The translations under genes and the position numbers were made by a program. Shown here in pieces: positions 1 through 9,240 of a DNA stretch of 45,885 nucleotides. Numbering within the stretch: position 1 is the stretch's first letter; each line of letters begins with the position of its first letter. Source of the DNA: Rhodopirellula sp. (lineage in GTDB: Bacteria; Planctomycetota; Planctomycetia; Pirellulales; Pirellulaceae); the NCBI GenBank assembly GCA_024644085.1, contig JAHELS010000011.1:12978-58862 (forward strand), in the 5' to 3' direction. The notes below the pieces were generated by a model. It was given only the letters and a program-made list of their open reading frames with translations, was not told the origin of the DNA and did no database searches.

Positions 1-174
1 CGGTAGAGAATCGGCGTTGCCGGGGCCCGAAGTCGCCCGGTATTCGCGCAGAACCACTGACCAGGATCGTCGGTTTGAGCACGTCGTCAGCCGATTTCAC
101 GCTCATTTCCCCCGATCGGCTCCCCGATCGCCCTAAGAGCCAACAAGAACTCAACGAATTTCGAGTGAAGAATC

Positions 175-1191
175 ATGATCGTAGTAATGGAACCGGGTGC
201 GACCGACGAGCAGGTGCAAGCGACGGTGCAGCGTGTTGAAAGCCTTGGATTGAAGGCTAATGTGATCGTCGGCACCGAGCGCACGGTCGTCGCTGCGATC
301 GGCAACAAACGTGAGCACTTCAAGGAGTCCCTTGAGAGCGGCGAGGGAGTTTCGGCTGTCGTGCCAATCGTGGCACCCTACAAAATGGCGAGCCGCGAAG
401 TTCGCGAGGAGCCGACGAAAATCCGCGTGCGAGATTTCGTCGCCGGCGGCGGCGAGGTCGGATTCATCGCCGGGCCGTGCAGTGTCGAAAGCGAGTCGCA
501 GCTTCTCGAGACGGCGCGGGCGGTCAAGGCGGCCGGTGCGACCGGGTTACGTGGAGGCGCTTTCAAGCCGCGCACCAGCCCCTATAGCTTCCAGGGATTG
601 AAAGAGGACGGGCTCAAGTTACTAGCCGCCGCGCGCGATGAAACGAATCTGGCGGTGGTGACGGAAGTGATGGGGACGAGCGACGTCGATCTCGTTGCCA
701 AATACGCTGACGTGCTGCAAGTCGGGGCTCGCAACATGCAGAATTACCGGTTGCTCGAAGCGGTAGGTGCCGCCGGCAAGCCCGTTTTACTCAAACGTGG
801 TCCGTCGGCCACAATGGACGAATTTCTGCTCGCCGCGGAATACATTCTCAACGAGGGCAACGACCAGGTCATGCTTTGTGAGCGAGGCATCCGCACGTTC
901 GAGGGCCATACCCGGTTCACGCTGCCGTTGGCCAGTGTGACCTACCTGCACCGCAAGACGCATTTGCCGGTGATCATCGATCCCAGCCATGGCACCGGAC
1001 ACACCTACATGGTTCCCGACATGGCGGTTGCGGCCGTGGCGGCCGGTGCCGACGGTTTGATCGTCGAAGTCCATCCCGATCCGAGTTCAGCGATGAGCGA
1101 CGGTTACCAGTCGTTGACATTTGAGGATTTCGGCAAGACCATGCGTCGCTGCCATGCGGTCCTTGAAGCGATTCGGTCCGTGGACGCCTGA
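175..1191 (+). CDS. aroF: 3-deoxy-7-phosphoheptulonate (DAHP) synthase
   Basis: The protein is 338 residues and matches the short AroF/KDPS-like DAHP synthases, which condense phosphoenolpyruvate and erythrose-4-phosphate in the first step of the cytoplasmic shikimate pathway. Residues 1-70 look like the ferredoxin-like regulatory domain found in this subgroup (opening [14 protein letters not shown]). The catalytic barrel follows, with [32 protein letters not shown] and DPSHGTGH, the last being the usual metal- and substrate-binding segment. The start at 175 is the first ATG that gives a full regulatory domain. The methyltransferase gene begins 14 bases after its stop, so the two are probably co-transcribed. 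The N-terminal domain suggests allosteric control by an aromatic end product, which is known for the family but not shown here. Confidence 0.95.
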   Translation: MIVVMEPGATDEQVQATVQRVESLGLKANVIVGTERTVVAAIGNKREHFKESLESGEGVSAVVPIVAPYKMASREVREEPTKIRVRDFVAGGGEVGFIAGPCSVESESQLLETARAVKAAGATGLRGGAFKPRTSPYSFQGLKEDGLKLLAAARDETNLAVVTEVMGTSDVDLVAKYADVLQVGARNMQNYRLLEAVGAAGKPVLLKRGPSATMDEFLLAAEYILNEGNDQVMLCERGIRTFEGHTRFTLPLASVTYLHRKTHLPVIIDPSHGTGHTYMVPDMAVAAVAAGADGLIVEVHPDPSSAMSDGYQSLTFEDFGKTMRRCHAVLEAIRSVDA

Positions 1192-1205
1192 GACACGAGG
1201 CAGGG

Positions 1206-2195
1206 ATGTCGGCTCAAGACCGAACGCTCGACCAATACCACGAGTTGATGCAGATCAACGCCGTCTCGCACCTGATGCGGGCTGCGCGTCAGCTTGGTGT
1301 TTTTGCGGAGTTGCGAAAGGGACAACGGACACTCCAGCAGCTCGGCGAAACACTCTCGCTCGATCCGGGTTCGCTCAATCTGTTGCTTGATTCATTGGTC
1401 GCAATTGGAATCATCGAGCGATATCAGGACGATCACGCACTCGCACAGGCGACCCAGCTGCTTTGTCTTTACGACGATGACCTCGGCGATGCACGCTGGG
1501 ACCGATTGGTCGACCGAGTTCGTGGTGAGGGGAATCGAAATGAACACGACGACCAGCAGCGATTTGATCACTTGGCCGCGACTCAGTGGATTCACACACC
1601 CGCAGCAATGCAGGCGGCTGAGATTCTGAACATCGGCGGCGAGGACGAAGCGAGCGGACCGCACATCCTCGATCTTGGATGCGGGTCCGCGGTGTGGAGT
1701 TGTGCGATGGCTCATCGCGATCCGGCCAGCATGATTACGGCGGTCGATACTGCGGGTGCGATACAGGCAGCGAATAAAACCGCGGAGTCGATCGGCCTGG
1801 GCGACCGATTTGAGGCGATTGCATCCGATCCGCTCGCCGCCGACGTTCCGCGCGGCGAGTACGATCTGGTGTTGATCGCCCAGCGATTGCATTGTCTCAG
1901 TCTCGAAAGCGGACGCGGACTTCTCGCTCGGGCAACCGCGGCCTGCAAAGCGGCCGGTCGCGTTGTCGTGATCGACCTGTTTCGCGGTCCGGCGAAGCCG
2001 AATCTTGCCGAGACCGTCGAGGCACTCAAGCTCGAACTCGAAACGCGGGGTGGCTCCATGAGATCGCTGGAACAGACCCAGGAGGAAATGCGACGCGTTG
2101 GGCTCGAGCAGTTGCAGTTCACCTTTCTGGCGGCGAGCCGGGTGAATTTGGGCCTGGCCGTCGGCATCAAGCCATCCCGCCCCGACCTGGGCTGA
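1206..2195 (+). CDS. SAM-dependent methyltransferase with winged-helix dimerisation domain
   Basis: The 329-residue protein has the two-domain layout of small-molecule O-methyltransferases of the acetylserotonin/CrtF type. Residues 10-90 resemble a winged-helix dimerisation domain (LMRAARQLGVFAELRKG, then a helix with LGETLSLDPGSLNLLLDSL). The Rossmann domain carries the SAM motif HILDLGCGSAVWS near residue 152 and an acidic second strand (ITAVDTAGA). No substrate can be read from the sequence. The gene follows aroF by 14 bases with GAGG upstream of the ATG, so it may act on an aromatic or quinone-like compound, but that is inference from position only. The family call is firm; the substrate is unknown. 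Confidence 0.8.
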   Translation: MSAQDRTLDQYHELMQINAVSHLMRAARQLGVFAELRKGQRTLQQLGETLSLDPGSLNLLLDSLVAIGIIERYQDDHALAQATQLLCLYDDDLGDARWDRLVDRVRGEGNRNEHDDQQRFDHLAATQWIHTPAAMQAAEILNIGGEDEASGPHILDLGCGSAVWSCAMAHRDPASMITAVDTAGAIQAANKTAESIGLGDRFEAIASDPLAADVPRGEYDLVLIAQRLHCLSLESGRGLLARATAACKAAGRVVVIDLFRGPAKPNLAETVEALKLELETRGGSMRSLEQTQEEMRRVGLEQLQFTFLAASRVNLGLAVGIKPSRPDLG

Positions 2196-2356
2196 AGACC
2201 CGATGGCGGAATCGAGCCCGCATCGCTGCGGAAAAACCTTGAAAATCAGCCGGTTTTCCCGTTTCGGGCCGTCGACGCGTTGACGAAATCGGCATCGAAC
2301 TTCTACGATACGCGGCTCGCACGAATTCCATTGAACCTGACCGGACGATCTCAGCA

Positions 2357-2539
2357 ATGGCTGTCCCAAAACGTAAACATTCCAACAGCCGTACCGGCAA
2401 ACGACGTTCTCACGATAGTTTGAAGAAGCGTCAGATCAGCTATTGCCCGCAGTGCAGCACCGCGGTCCCCACCCACAGCGTTTGCCCCAAGTGCGGCTAT
2501 TACCAGGGACGGACCGTAGTCGAGCACGAAGAAAGCTAG
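2357..2539 (+). CDS. rpmF: 50S ribosomal protein L32
   Basis: This 60-residue basic protein starts MAVPKRKHSNSRTGKRRSHD, the classic L32 N-terminus. It has a zinc-ribbon with CPQC and CPKCGY about 13 residues apart, so it belongs to the four-Cys zinc-binding form. It is a component of the large ribosomal subunit. Its position just upstream of fabD (16-base gap) matches the widespread rpmF-fatty-acid-synthesis linkage. In many bacteria plsX and fabH lie between rpmF and fabD; both are absent here. No clear Shine-Dalgarno sequence precedes the ATG. Confidence 0.97.
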   Translation: MAVPKRKHSNSRTGKRRSHDSLKKRQISYCPQCSTAVPTHSVCPKCGYYQGRTVVEHEES

Positions 2540-2555
2540 ACGGCATTCTTCCGCG

Positions 2556-3467
2556 ATGAATTCAGTCGGCATTCTCTTTCCGGGACAAGGCGCGCAGAGC
2601 GTCGGCATGGGGCGCTCACTTTGTGCGAATCATGCCTCGGCCCGCCAGCTCTTCGATCGGGCCAACGAAGTGCTCGGATACGATTTGGCGGCGATCTGCT
2701 TCGAGGGCCCTGATAAGAAACTCCATGCGACCAACTATGGCCAGCCCGCCCTGTTCGTCGTTGGGATGGCTGCGGCGAATGTGCTCGCGGAAATCGAACC
2801 GGATCGCATTTCAGCGGTCACAGCGGCCGCCGGGTTGAGTCTGGGTGAGTACACCGCGGTTTGTTTCGCCGGCGGATTGGACTTCGACAATGCACTTCGA
2901 CTTGTCCAACGCCGTGGCGAGTCGATGCAGTCCGCAGCCGACATGGTCGACAGTGGTATGGCGAGCGTGATCGGTTTGGAACTCGATACTGTGTCCCAGC
3001 TCTGTGACGAATGCCGGCAAGACGGTGAGGTGTTGCAACCGGCCAACCTGTTGTGCCCTGGAAACATCGCGGTATCCGGACATCTCGCCGCGATCGATCG
3101 GTTGGTCCCAGCGGCGTCGAGTGCCGGCGCGCTGAAGGTGATCCCGCTCGAGGTAGCCGGGGCATTTCACACATCGCTGATGAATCCGGCCGTTGCCGAA
3201 TTGGAGGCGGCGCTCGATGAGATGCCGATTGCCGATACGAAGATGCCGGTGTACAGCAATGTCGACGCGGCGCCACACCAATCGGCCGAAGAGATTCGTG
3301 ACTTGCTGAGCCGCCAGGTCATCGCTCCGGTGCGATGGGAGGACTCAATTCGCCGAATGCTTGCCGATGGAATCGACGCTTTCGACGAAGTCGGCACCGG
3401 CCGCGTGTTGCGGGGAATCCTGAAACGAATCAATCGAAAAATTCCAATGGACGGCTTCGGGGATTGA
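2556..3467 (+). CDS. fabD: Malonyl-CoA:ACP transacylase
   Basis: The 303-residue length is normal for FabD, which moves malonyl groups from CoA to acyl carrier protein to feed chain elongation in the cytoplasm. The N-terminus has the family motif LFPGQGAQSVGMG. The nucleophile elbow is GLSLGEY with the catalytic Ser at residue 95, and the partner His is in VAGAFHTSLM. The C-terminal region has the expected EVGTGRVLRGI. The gene follows rpmF by 16 bases and precedes fabG by 97 bases, so it is part of the fatty-acid cluster. Confidence 0.96.
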   Translation: MNSVGILFPGQGAQSVGMGRSLCANHASARQLFDRANEVLGYDLAAICFEGPDKKLHATNYGQPALFVVGMAAANVLAEIEPDRISAVTAAAGLSLGEYTAVCFAGGLDFDNALRLVQRRGESMQSAADMVDSGMASVIGLELDTVSQLCDECRQDGEVLQPANLLCPGNIAVSGHLAAIDRLVPAASSAGALKVIPLEVAGAFHTSLMNPAVAELEAALDEMPIADTKMPVYSNVDAAPHQSAEEIRDLLSRQVIAPVRWEDSIRRMLADGIDAFDEVGTGRVLRGILKRINRKIPMDGFGD

Positions 3468-3564
3468 TCACGGCGGTTCCAGCTCGCTTTGTGCCCAGCA
3501 ATTCCGCCACCCGCGTTAAAATCAAGTTTCTCCGTCCGCACTGAATAGCAAGCGAAGCACAAAC

Positions 3565-4323
3565 ATGAACCTCTCGATCACCGCCGACCTGAAAGATCAG
3601 GTGGCCATCGTTACCGGGGCCTCCCAAGGTCTCGGAAAAGCCGTTGCCATCGCTTTGGGATCCAACGGTGCCAAAGTCGTCTGTTTGGCGCGTAATGCAG
3701 GAAAGTTGGCCGATACGGTGGGCCAGATCGAGGCAGCCGGCGGAGCGGCGGAGGCGCTTTCCTGTGATCTGACCGACCGCGCCGCGGCCAAATCAGCGAT
3801 CGAAGGTGCCAGGGAGAATCACGGTCGGCTCGATATCCTCGTCAACAATGCCGGGATCACACGCGATAAACTGATGCGTGGCATGTCCGACGAGGAATGG
3901 GATGACGTGATTGCCACCAACTTGACCAGCTGTTTCGTCTGTTGTCGTGCCGCGGCTGGAATCATGCGGCGGGCCAAGTACGGCCGGATCATCAACATGG
4001 CCAGCATTTCGGGGTTGATTGGCAATCCGGGCCAGGCGAACTACTCCGCCAGTAAAGCGGGGATGATTGGGCTGACTCGGACCCTTAGTAAGGAATTGAT
4101 CAGTCGTGGGGTCACGGTCAATGCAGTGGCGCCCGGATTCATCGCCAGCGAAATGACCGAGGAACTGGGAGAAGTGGTCTTAGCGGAGGCAAAAAAGCGG
4201 ATTCCGGCGAAGCGATTGGGTGAGGCGACCGACGTGGCCGCAGCCGTTTTGTTCCTTGCCTCGAAGGATGCGGGGTACATCTCCGGGCAAACGCTCGTGG
4301 TTGACGGCGGGATGATTGGTTAG
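3565..4323 (+). CDS. fabG: 3-oxoacyl-[ACP] reductase
   Basis: This 252-residue short-chain dehydrogenase reduces 3-oxoacyl-ACP with NADPH in the elongation cycle. It has the cofactor motif TGASQGLG (residues 17-24), NNAG (94-97), and the catalytic set Ser147, Tyr160 and Lys164 in INMAS and YSASK. The C-terminus DAGYISGQTLVVDGGMIG is typical of FabG. Together with neighbouring fabD, acpP and fabF this supports FabG rather than another short-chain dehydrogenase. Its TAG stop codon is also the first three bases of a 12-bp terminal inverted repeat belonging to the element immediately downstream. Confidence 0.95.
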   Translation: MNLSITADLKDQVAIVTGASQGLGKAVAIALGSNGAKVVCLARNAGKLADTVGQIEAAGGAAEALSCDLTDRAAAKSAIEGARENHGRLDILVNNAGITRDKLMRGMSDEEWDDVIATNLTSCFVCCRAAAGIMRRAKYGRIINMASISGLIGNPGQANYSASKAGMIGLTRTLSKELISRGVTVNAVAPGFIASEMTEELGEVVLAEAKKRIPAKRLGEATDVAAAVLFLASKDAGYISGQTLVVDGGMIG

Positions 4324-4511
4324 AGCATTTTCATTTTTCATGTCGCGGATTTAGGAAAAAGGGGTCAGGAACCAATAGCCGCCAGCGGCCCTTCGGGTGC
4401 TTTGCACTATTGGTTCCTGACCCCTTTTTCCGTAGCCGGCCCTTCGGGTGCTTTGCACTATTGGTTCCTGACCCCTTTTTCCGTAGCTACACCAATTCCG
4501 AAAATGCTCTA
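4321..4511. repeat. REP/MITE-like palindromic element between fabG and acpP
   Basis: A 12-bp inverted repeat bounds the element: TAGAGCATTTTC at 4321-4332 and its exact complement at 4500-4511. Inside, a 24-base arm at 4354-4377 (core GGGGTCAGGAACCAATA) is perfectly complementary to 4408-4431 and again to 4459-4482. The second match exists because a 51-base unit, 4386-4436, is exactly duplicated in tandem at 4437-4487. The remaining stretch to acpP at 4749 shows no gene. The structure resembles REP elements mobilised in trans by a RAYT-type transposase, but no such gene is in this window, so the class is inference. Its place between fabG and acpP could affect transcription of the downstream genes. 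Confidence 0.85.
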
Positions 4512-4748
4512 GTCCAGGTCATTGTTGGCGGAGTCGGGACCCTTTTATTCGTAAAACACGGGCTGGAACCGCCCATCGGTGTATTGACGTGTTTTGCTTG
4601 TTTCACCTATCTTTTCGACGAATGAAATCTCGCCCACCGGGCTCTATCCAATTCACACAGGCCGCCATCCCACTTTTGCAGTGTTTTTGGCGTCCGGTCG
4701 AACCAACCACCATACTCTCAGCTTGCTGACATAACTCAGAGACTGCTC

Positions 4749-4994
4749 ATGGCTACCGTCGAAGAACGCGTCATCGATATCGTGTCCGAACAACTCGGCG
4801 TCGATAAAGACAAGATTACCCGCGAGACCTCGTTTGTGAATGATTTGGGCGCTGACTCGCTCGACACCGTAGAATTGGTGATGGAGCTCGAGGAAGAGTT
4901 CGACATCAGCATTCCGGACGAGTCGGCTGAGAAAATCCAGAAAGTTGGCGAGGCGGTCGACTTTATCGAGAACGCAAAAGGTGAAGATGGCTGA
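4749..4994 (+). CDS. acpP: Acyl carrier protein
   Basis: An acidic 81-residue protein with the phosphopantetheine attachment motif [18 protein letters not shown]; the modified Ser is residue 37. It carries the growing acyl chain in fatty-acid synthesis. Length and helix pattern are normal for bacterial ACP, and the neighbours fabG and fabF confirm the role. The 425 bases between fabG and this gene hold the palindromic element and no other gene, so acpP-fabF may have its own promoter. Confidence 0.97.
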   Translation: MATVEERVIDIVSEQLGVDKDKITRETSFVNDLGADSLDTVELVMELEEEFDISIPDESAEKIQKVGEAVDFIENAKGEDG

Positions 4995-5039
4995 ATTTGG
5001 TCAGCCGATCGGTTGATTGAATCTGGTCCTTTCGATTCC

Positions 5040-5099
5040 GCCGCCCCCCAAAAATTCGAGCCCGATCCTGATCGGCTCGGAGATTCGCGGGCGGCTTTT
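5040..5099 (+). terminator. Possible weak terminator or attenuator between acpP and fabF
   Basis: GCCGCCC at 5040-5046 pairs with GGGCGGC at 5089-5095, followed by TTTT. An inner imperfect hairpin (CGAGCCCGATC against GATCGGCTCG) fills the loop. It lies 45 bases after the acpP stop and could let acpP be expressed above fabF, as is common because ACP is needed in excess. The T-tract is short, so this is tentative. Confidence 0.45.
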
Positions 5100-5173
5100 G
5101 TATTTCGTGGACACTCCGCATTGCCATGCGGCTTGTCCATGGCACGAGTCAATGACTTGATGAAGGCATCGTG

Positions 5174-6430
5174 ATGCAACAAGAATCACAGCGACGCATC
5201 GTGGTCACCGGGATTGGCGTGGTCACCCCTCTGGCATTGGACGTCGAAGCGTTCTGGCAACGGCTGGTGGCGGGTGAATGTGGAATTCACGATCTCACCA
5301 CCCTCGATACGAGCCAATACAAGGTCCATTTTGGCGGCGACATCCCCGATTTCGACGTCGCCGACTTTGTGGATCCGCGCGAGGCCAAGCGTCTCGATCG
5401 GTTCACCCAGTTCGCGGTGCATGCCGGTGGCCAGGCGATCAAGGATTCGGAAATTCAGTTTGACAGCGTCGATCGCAACAAGTGTGGCGTGATTCTCGGA
5501 TCGGGAATCGGCGGCCTGGGTGAGATCGAAGTCCAGATCGAACGCATGTTGACCAAGGGTCCGGATCGTGTCAGTCCTTTCACGGTCCCGAAAATGATGG
5601 TCAATGCCGCCGGTGGCAACATCTCGATTACGTACGGATTGAAGGGCCCCAACTACGCGGTGGCCACGGCGTGCGCAAGTGCAACCAATGCGATGGGTGA
5701 TGCCCTGCGCAGCATTCGTCTGGGAGAGACGGATGTGGTGATCACCGGCGGGACCGAGGCGGCCATCACGCGAATGGGACTCGCGGCGTTTCAAAACATG
5801 AAAGCGCTTTCGACTCGAAATGATGATCCGGCCACTGCCAGCCGACCGTTCGATGCCGATCGGGACGGGTTTGTGTTGGGCGAAGGAGCGGGATTGTTGA
5901 TCTTCGAAGAACTCGCTCACGCCAAGGCGCGAGGTGCGAAAATTTACGCGGAGGTGCTGGGGTACGGCACCACCAGCGATGCCGGCCACATCACGGCCCC
6001 GGATCCCGAGGGTTATGGAGCCTCGGCGGCAATGCGTGAAGCGATAGCCGATGCGGGCGTGACACCGGCCGATGTCGACTACATCAATGCTCACGGAACC
6101 AGCACCCCGCTGGGGGACAAAGCGGAAACCCAGGCAATCAAGAGTGTCTTCGGCCAGCACGCTTACAAGACCAGGATCAGTAGTACCAAGAGCGCACTGG
6201 GTCATTCGCTAGGGGCCAGCGGCGGGATCGAGGCGGTGATCCTTTGCAAGACGATTGAAACATCGACCATCGCGCCGACCATCAATTACGAAACGCCCGA
6301 TCCGAATTGCGATCTCGACTACACGCCCAACCAGTCGGCCTCTTGCGAAGTCAAAATTGCAATGAGCAACAGTTTCGGGTTCGGCGGGCACAACGCGTGC
6401 GTTGTCTTCGGCAAATACGAAGATGCCTAA
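5174..6430 (+). CDS. fabF: 3-oxoacyl-[ACP] synthase II
   Basis: A 418-residue beta-ketoacyl-ACP synthase that condenses malonyl-ACP with acyl-ACP. The catalytic triad is visible: Cys167 in AVATACASA, His307 in NAHGTSTPLGD and His344 in KSALGHSLGA, with Lys339 beside it. The C-terminal NSFGFGGHNA is the usual final motif. A GTG at 5171 directly precedes the ATG at 5174; the ATG is chosen because AAGG ends seven bases before it. It is the last recognisable gene of the fatty-acid cluster. Confidence 0.96.
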   Translation: MQQESQRRIVVTGIGVVTPLALDVEAFWQRLVAGECGIHDLTTLDTSQYKVHFGGDIPDFDVADFVDPREAKRLDRFTQFAVHAGGQAIKDSEIQFDSVDRNKCGVILGSGIGGLGEIEVQIERMLTKGPDRVSPFTVPKMMVNAAGGNISITYGLKGPNYAVATACASATNAMGDALRSIRLGETDVVITGGTEAAITRMGLAAFQNMKALSTRNDDPATASRPFDADRDGFVLGEGAGLLIFEELAHAKARGAKIYAEVLGYGTTSDAGHITAPDPEGYGASAAMREAIADAGVTPADVDYINAHGTSTPLGDKAETQAIKSVFGQHAYKTRISSTKSALGHSLGASGGIEAVILCKTIETSTIAPTINYETPDPNCDLDYTPNQSASCEVKIAMSNSFGFGGHNACVVFGKYEDA

Positions 6431-6508
6431 GGGCTATCGTCTCGGCGTTCCGCTCCCTGCCTCATTCGTGACTTTGTTGATCATCGTCCAACGATTCGGT
6501 GGAGCGTC

Positions 6509-7375
6509 ATGACGCAGCGGTCGACACCTCTCGAGCGAGCCGAGTACGTCGAACAGGCTTACCTGTATCAATTGCTGCGGGAGCGAACGGCTCAGGAAAT
6601 GCCGATGCAGGAGCTGCTCGAGCAGATTCGGTATGAGCTGTTGACGACAACCAACTTGCCGATGGCGATCGATTACTTGCTGGCCGAGTTAAAACACTCC
6701 GGTCAAATGTCGCCCGCCATGTACACTCTGGCCCATTACTACACCCCGTTCCAGGCCTTCCTGGTGGAACAGGCGGAGCGTGAGGCGGGTCGGTTCACGA
6801 TGGAAATGGCACTCCAGGTGCTCGAAGGGGAGGCGAAGTATCGCGTTGAGGGTGCGACACCGGCGGGGCTTTTCTTTTACCAGTTTGAAGTCTTGTGCCG
6901 AAACCGTCTGAACTATGACAAAGGGCTGACGGCGATCAGCAGCGACCCGATTTTTGAACCGGATTGGGCGAAATGGATTTTGATGCTGCGGGCACAGATC
7001 GGTCTGGTCGATTTCGCCGACCTGCTTTTTCTCGTCAGTGATGAGTACCGGCATCGGTTGATCGAGGCAGCGCAGAGGACCGAAGGCAAAGGGCCTTTCT
7101 TGTTCGGTCGCAAGGAAGGTCGAATCGCCTTGGGAAACCGCCAAAAAGATCCGCTCTACCTGTTCGGCGCGATGCAGCGACACCTGGGGTACCCGCATGT
7201 TCCCCGTCCCAAGAGGCCGGATGAAAACAAAGATGCGATCCCGCAATTGATGCGGCGGATGGAGCGACTGGAAACACGGGTCAAGCTGATGGAGGAGGAG
7301 CGGCGGGCTGGGATCGATATCACGCGGTTCTACGAAAACGAAGCGGGGGACGAGATGCCGCCGGATCCGCAATGA
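6509..7375 (+). CDS. Conserved hypothetical protein, helical
   Basis: A 288-residue protein with no motif I recognise. It is predicted to be soluble and mostly helical, rich in Glu, Leu and Arg, with no signal peptide or membrane segment. The C-terminal part (about 245-270) reads as a short coiled coil (LMRRMERLETRVKLMEEE). It starts 78 bases after fabF on the same strand and ends before a strong hairpin terminator, so it may be read with the fatty-acid genes. Codon use looks like its neighbours, so it is very likely a real gene. No function is proposed. Confidence 0.75.
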   Translation: MTQRSTPLERAEYVEQAYLYQLLRERTAQEMPMQELLEQIRYELLTTTNLPMAIDYLLAELKHSGQMSPAMYTLAHYYTPFQAFLVEQAEREAGRFTMEMALQVLEGEAKYRVEGATPAGLFFYQFEVLCRNRLNYDKGLTAISSDPIFEPDWAKWILMLRAQIGLVDFADLLFLVSDEYRHRLIEAAQRTEGKGPFLFGRKEGRIALGNRQKDPLYLFGAMQRHLGYPHVPRPKRPDENKDAIPQLMRRMERLETRVKLMEEERRAGIDITRFYENEAGDEMPPDPQ

Positions 7376-7396
7376 ATACCGCTGCCGCCGCGTATC

Positions 7397-7434
7397 GCGC
7401 AAGTCGGGTCGTGCGCAAGTCGGGTCGTGCGCAA
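7397..7434. repeat. Short tandem repeat (16 bp x 2)
   Basis: GCGCAAGTCGGGTCGT occurs twice in direct succession (7397-7412 and 7413-7428) and a third partial copy GCGCAA follows. It sits just before the terminator hairpin in the gap between convergent genes. Probably replication slippage without function. Confidence 0.8.
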
Positions 7435-7438
7435 AGAG

Positions 7439-7472
7439 AAACGCCGAATCCGCGGGTGCGGATTCGGCGTTT
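7439..7472. terminator. Bidirectional terminator between the 6509 gene and clpX
   Basis: Perfect 15-bp stem AAACGCCGAATCCGC (7439-7453) with its complement at 7458-7472 and a four-base loop. The A-run on one side and T-run on the other fit termination in both directions. It lies between two convergent genes, 64 bases after one stop and 30 bases from the clpX stop. Confidence 0.9.
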
Positions 7473-7501
7473 GTGAATTCTCGACCGTGCCCGCCGGCGA
7501 G

Positions 7502-8782
7502 CTACGCGCTCTTGCTCGTCGGCATCTGGAACAGCGCTCGGGATCCCGAGACCACGCTTTCATCGATGGTAAAGACCGTGCCTTCTTCTTGTTCAGGCAG
7601 GTCATACATGATGTCAAGCATGACTTCTTCGAGAATGCCGCGAAGCCCTCGGGCGCCAACGCCCTTGGACATCGCCCGTTGGGCGACGTAGTGCAACGCG
7701 TCGTCGGTGAAGTTCAATTCGCACTTTTCCATCTGGAAGAGAGCCTGGTATTGCTTTGTGAGAGCATTTTTGGGCTCTCGCATCACACGGACCAGTCCTT
7801 CTTCGTCGAGCGGCTGCAGGTAGCTGACCACCGGCAATCGACCGACCAATTCAGGGATCAGCCCGAATTGCAGAATGTCTTCGGTTTGAACTTGCGTCAA
7901 CAGATCCGACTCGGACTGTTCGTTTCGCACATTTTCGCCGCCGGCAAAGCCAAGCGTCTTGTGCCCAAGGCGCTTGCGAATGATGTCTTCGATTCCGACA
8001 AACGTACCGCCCACGATGAACAGGATGTTACTCGTGTCCATCTGGATGTACTGCTGTTCGGGATGCTTGCGACCACCTTGCGGCGGAACGTTGGCAACGG
8101 TTCCTTCGAGCATCTTCAAAAGACTCTGCTGAACGCCTTCGCCTGAGACATCGCGGGTGATCGACACGTTGGCGCTCGTCTTGCCAATTTTGTCGACTTC
8201 ATCGATGTACAGGATTCCGCGCTGGGCCGCGTCGACATCGAAGTCGGCCGCGTGCAGCAGTTTCAAGAGCAGATTCTCGACGTCTTCGCCGACGTACCCT
8301 GCTTCGGTCAGCGTGGTCGCGTCTCCGATTGCAAAGGGCACATTCAACATACGCGCGAGTGATCGAGCCAACAACGTCTTGCCACTGCCGGTGGGTCCGG
8401 CCAGCAGGATGTTGCTCTTCTCGATCTCGACGTCCGATTCGCCTTCCCATTCACTGGTCAGGCGTTTGTAGTGATTATGAACAGCTACGGCGAGGACTCG
8501 CTTGGCAGCGTTCTGACCAATCACGTACTCGTCCAGGTGCTCGACGATTTTCCGCGGAGGCGGAATCTCGTTGAACAGCGTTTTGCTCGGACCACGCCGG
8601 CGCTGCTCCTGGTCGAGAATCGATTGGCACAGCTCAATGCACTCTCCACAGATGTAGACGTCACCGGGACCTTCAACGAGAGGTCCCACGTCGCGGTAGC
8701 TCTTCCGACAAAACGAACAGAAAGCGTTCTTCTTGTTGGACGAGGTTCCGCGGCGCGAGCTTGAGTTTTCCTTCGAGGGCAT
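7502..8782 (-). CDS. clpX: ATP-dependent protease ATP-binding subunit ClpX
   Basis: A 426-residue AAA+ unfoldase that feeds substrates to ClpP in the cytoplasm. The N-terminal zinc-binding domain has Cys22, Cys25, Cys45 and Cys48 (CSFC and CGEC). Walker A is GPTGSGKT at 129-136 and Walker B is LYIDE at 191-195; the pore loop GYVGED and sensor-like GRLPVV are present. The ClpP-docking tripeptide, IGF in E. coli, appears as LGF in HKTLGFAGG, an accepted variant. No clpP or tig gene lies beside it here, unlike in many bacteria. The Ser/Arg/Lys-rich first 18 residues are slightly longer than usual. Confidence 0.97.
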   Translation of the reverse strand: MPSKENSSSRRGTSSNKKNAFCSFCRKSYRDVGPLVEGPGDVYICGECIELCQSILDQEQRRRGPSKTLFNEIPPPRKIVEHLDEYVIGQNAAKRVLAVAVHNHYKRLTSEWEGESDVEIEKSNILLAGPTGSGKTLLARSLARMLNVPFAIGDATTLTEAGYVGEDVENLLLKLLHAADFDVDAAQRGILYIDEVDKIGKTSANVSITRDVSGEGVQQSLLKMLEGTVANVPPQGGRKHPEQQYIQMDTSNILFIVGGTFVGIEDIIRKRLGHKTLGFAGGENVRNEQSESDLLTQVQTEDILQFGLIPELVGRLPVVSYLQPLDEEGLVRVMREPKNALTKQYQALFQMEKCELNFTDDALHYVAQRAMSKGVGARGLRGILEEVMLDIMYDLPEQEEGTVFTIDESVVSGSRALFQMPTSKSA

Positions 8783-9240
8783 ACACGACTCCTGATTGTG
8801 CGAACGAGCCGCCAGCGATCAATCTCACGGATGCGTCGTTTCTTGAGCTTTCGCTCACACATCCATTGTAGACTGAATCGCGGCGATGCGATTCGCGCGT
8901 CAAACGGTTTCGGGCCACGGCTCGAATGCTTTCCCAGAATGCCATTTTACGAAAAACGGCCGTCTGGGATGGGTCATCCGTATCCTCGAAAGCTCGAGCC
9001 AATCGTGGTTCGGGTTCAAAAACGATTTATAGTTTCCGAATGCATGCCCACATGGAATTGGGAGGGCAAGCAGCGGAGGGGTTGTCCTTCTGACGTCCGT
9101 GACGGACCAAATGCCATTTCGCCGAACTTGGGAGTTTGTATTTGGGCCTGCCAGGGAACCTTGCGGTGATGATCAAAGCGGTGCGAACAATCGCACCGAT
9201 TGGCGATCAAAATCGGGTTAGGTTCGATTTCAGTCCAAAT
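8783..9240. other. 458-base gap upstream of clpX
   Basis: No convincing gene on either strand; open frames here are short and unlike any family. The clpX promoter should lie at its left end on the reverse strand, but I cannot point to specific boxes with confidence. Confidence 0.5.

Noticed and set aside
5186-6205. Reverse frame opposite fabF
   Set aside because: FabF is certain on the forward strand; the reverse frame is His/Arg-rich with no family.
7397-7434. Tandem repeats as a CRISPR array
   Set aside because: Units are directly adjacent with no spacers and no cas genes are present; the same holds for 9655-9686 and 22783-22845.
7427-8146. Long forward frame opposite clpX
   Set aside because: ClpX on the reverse strand has every family motif; the opposite frame is a shadow of its codon bias.
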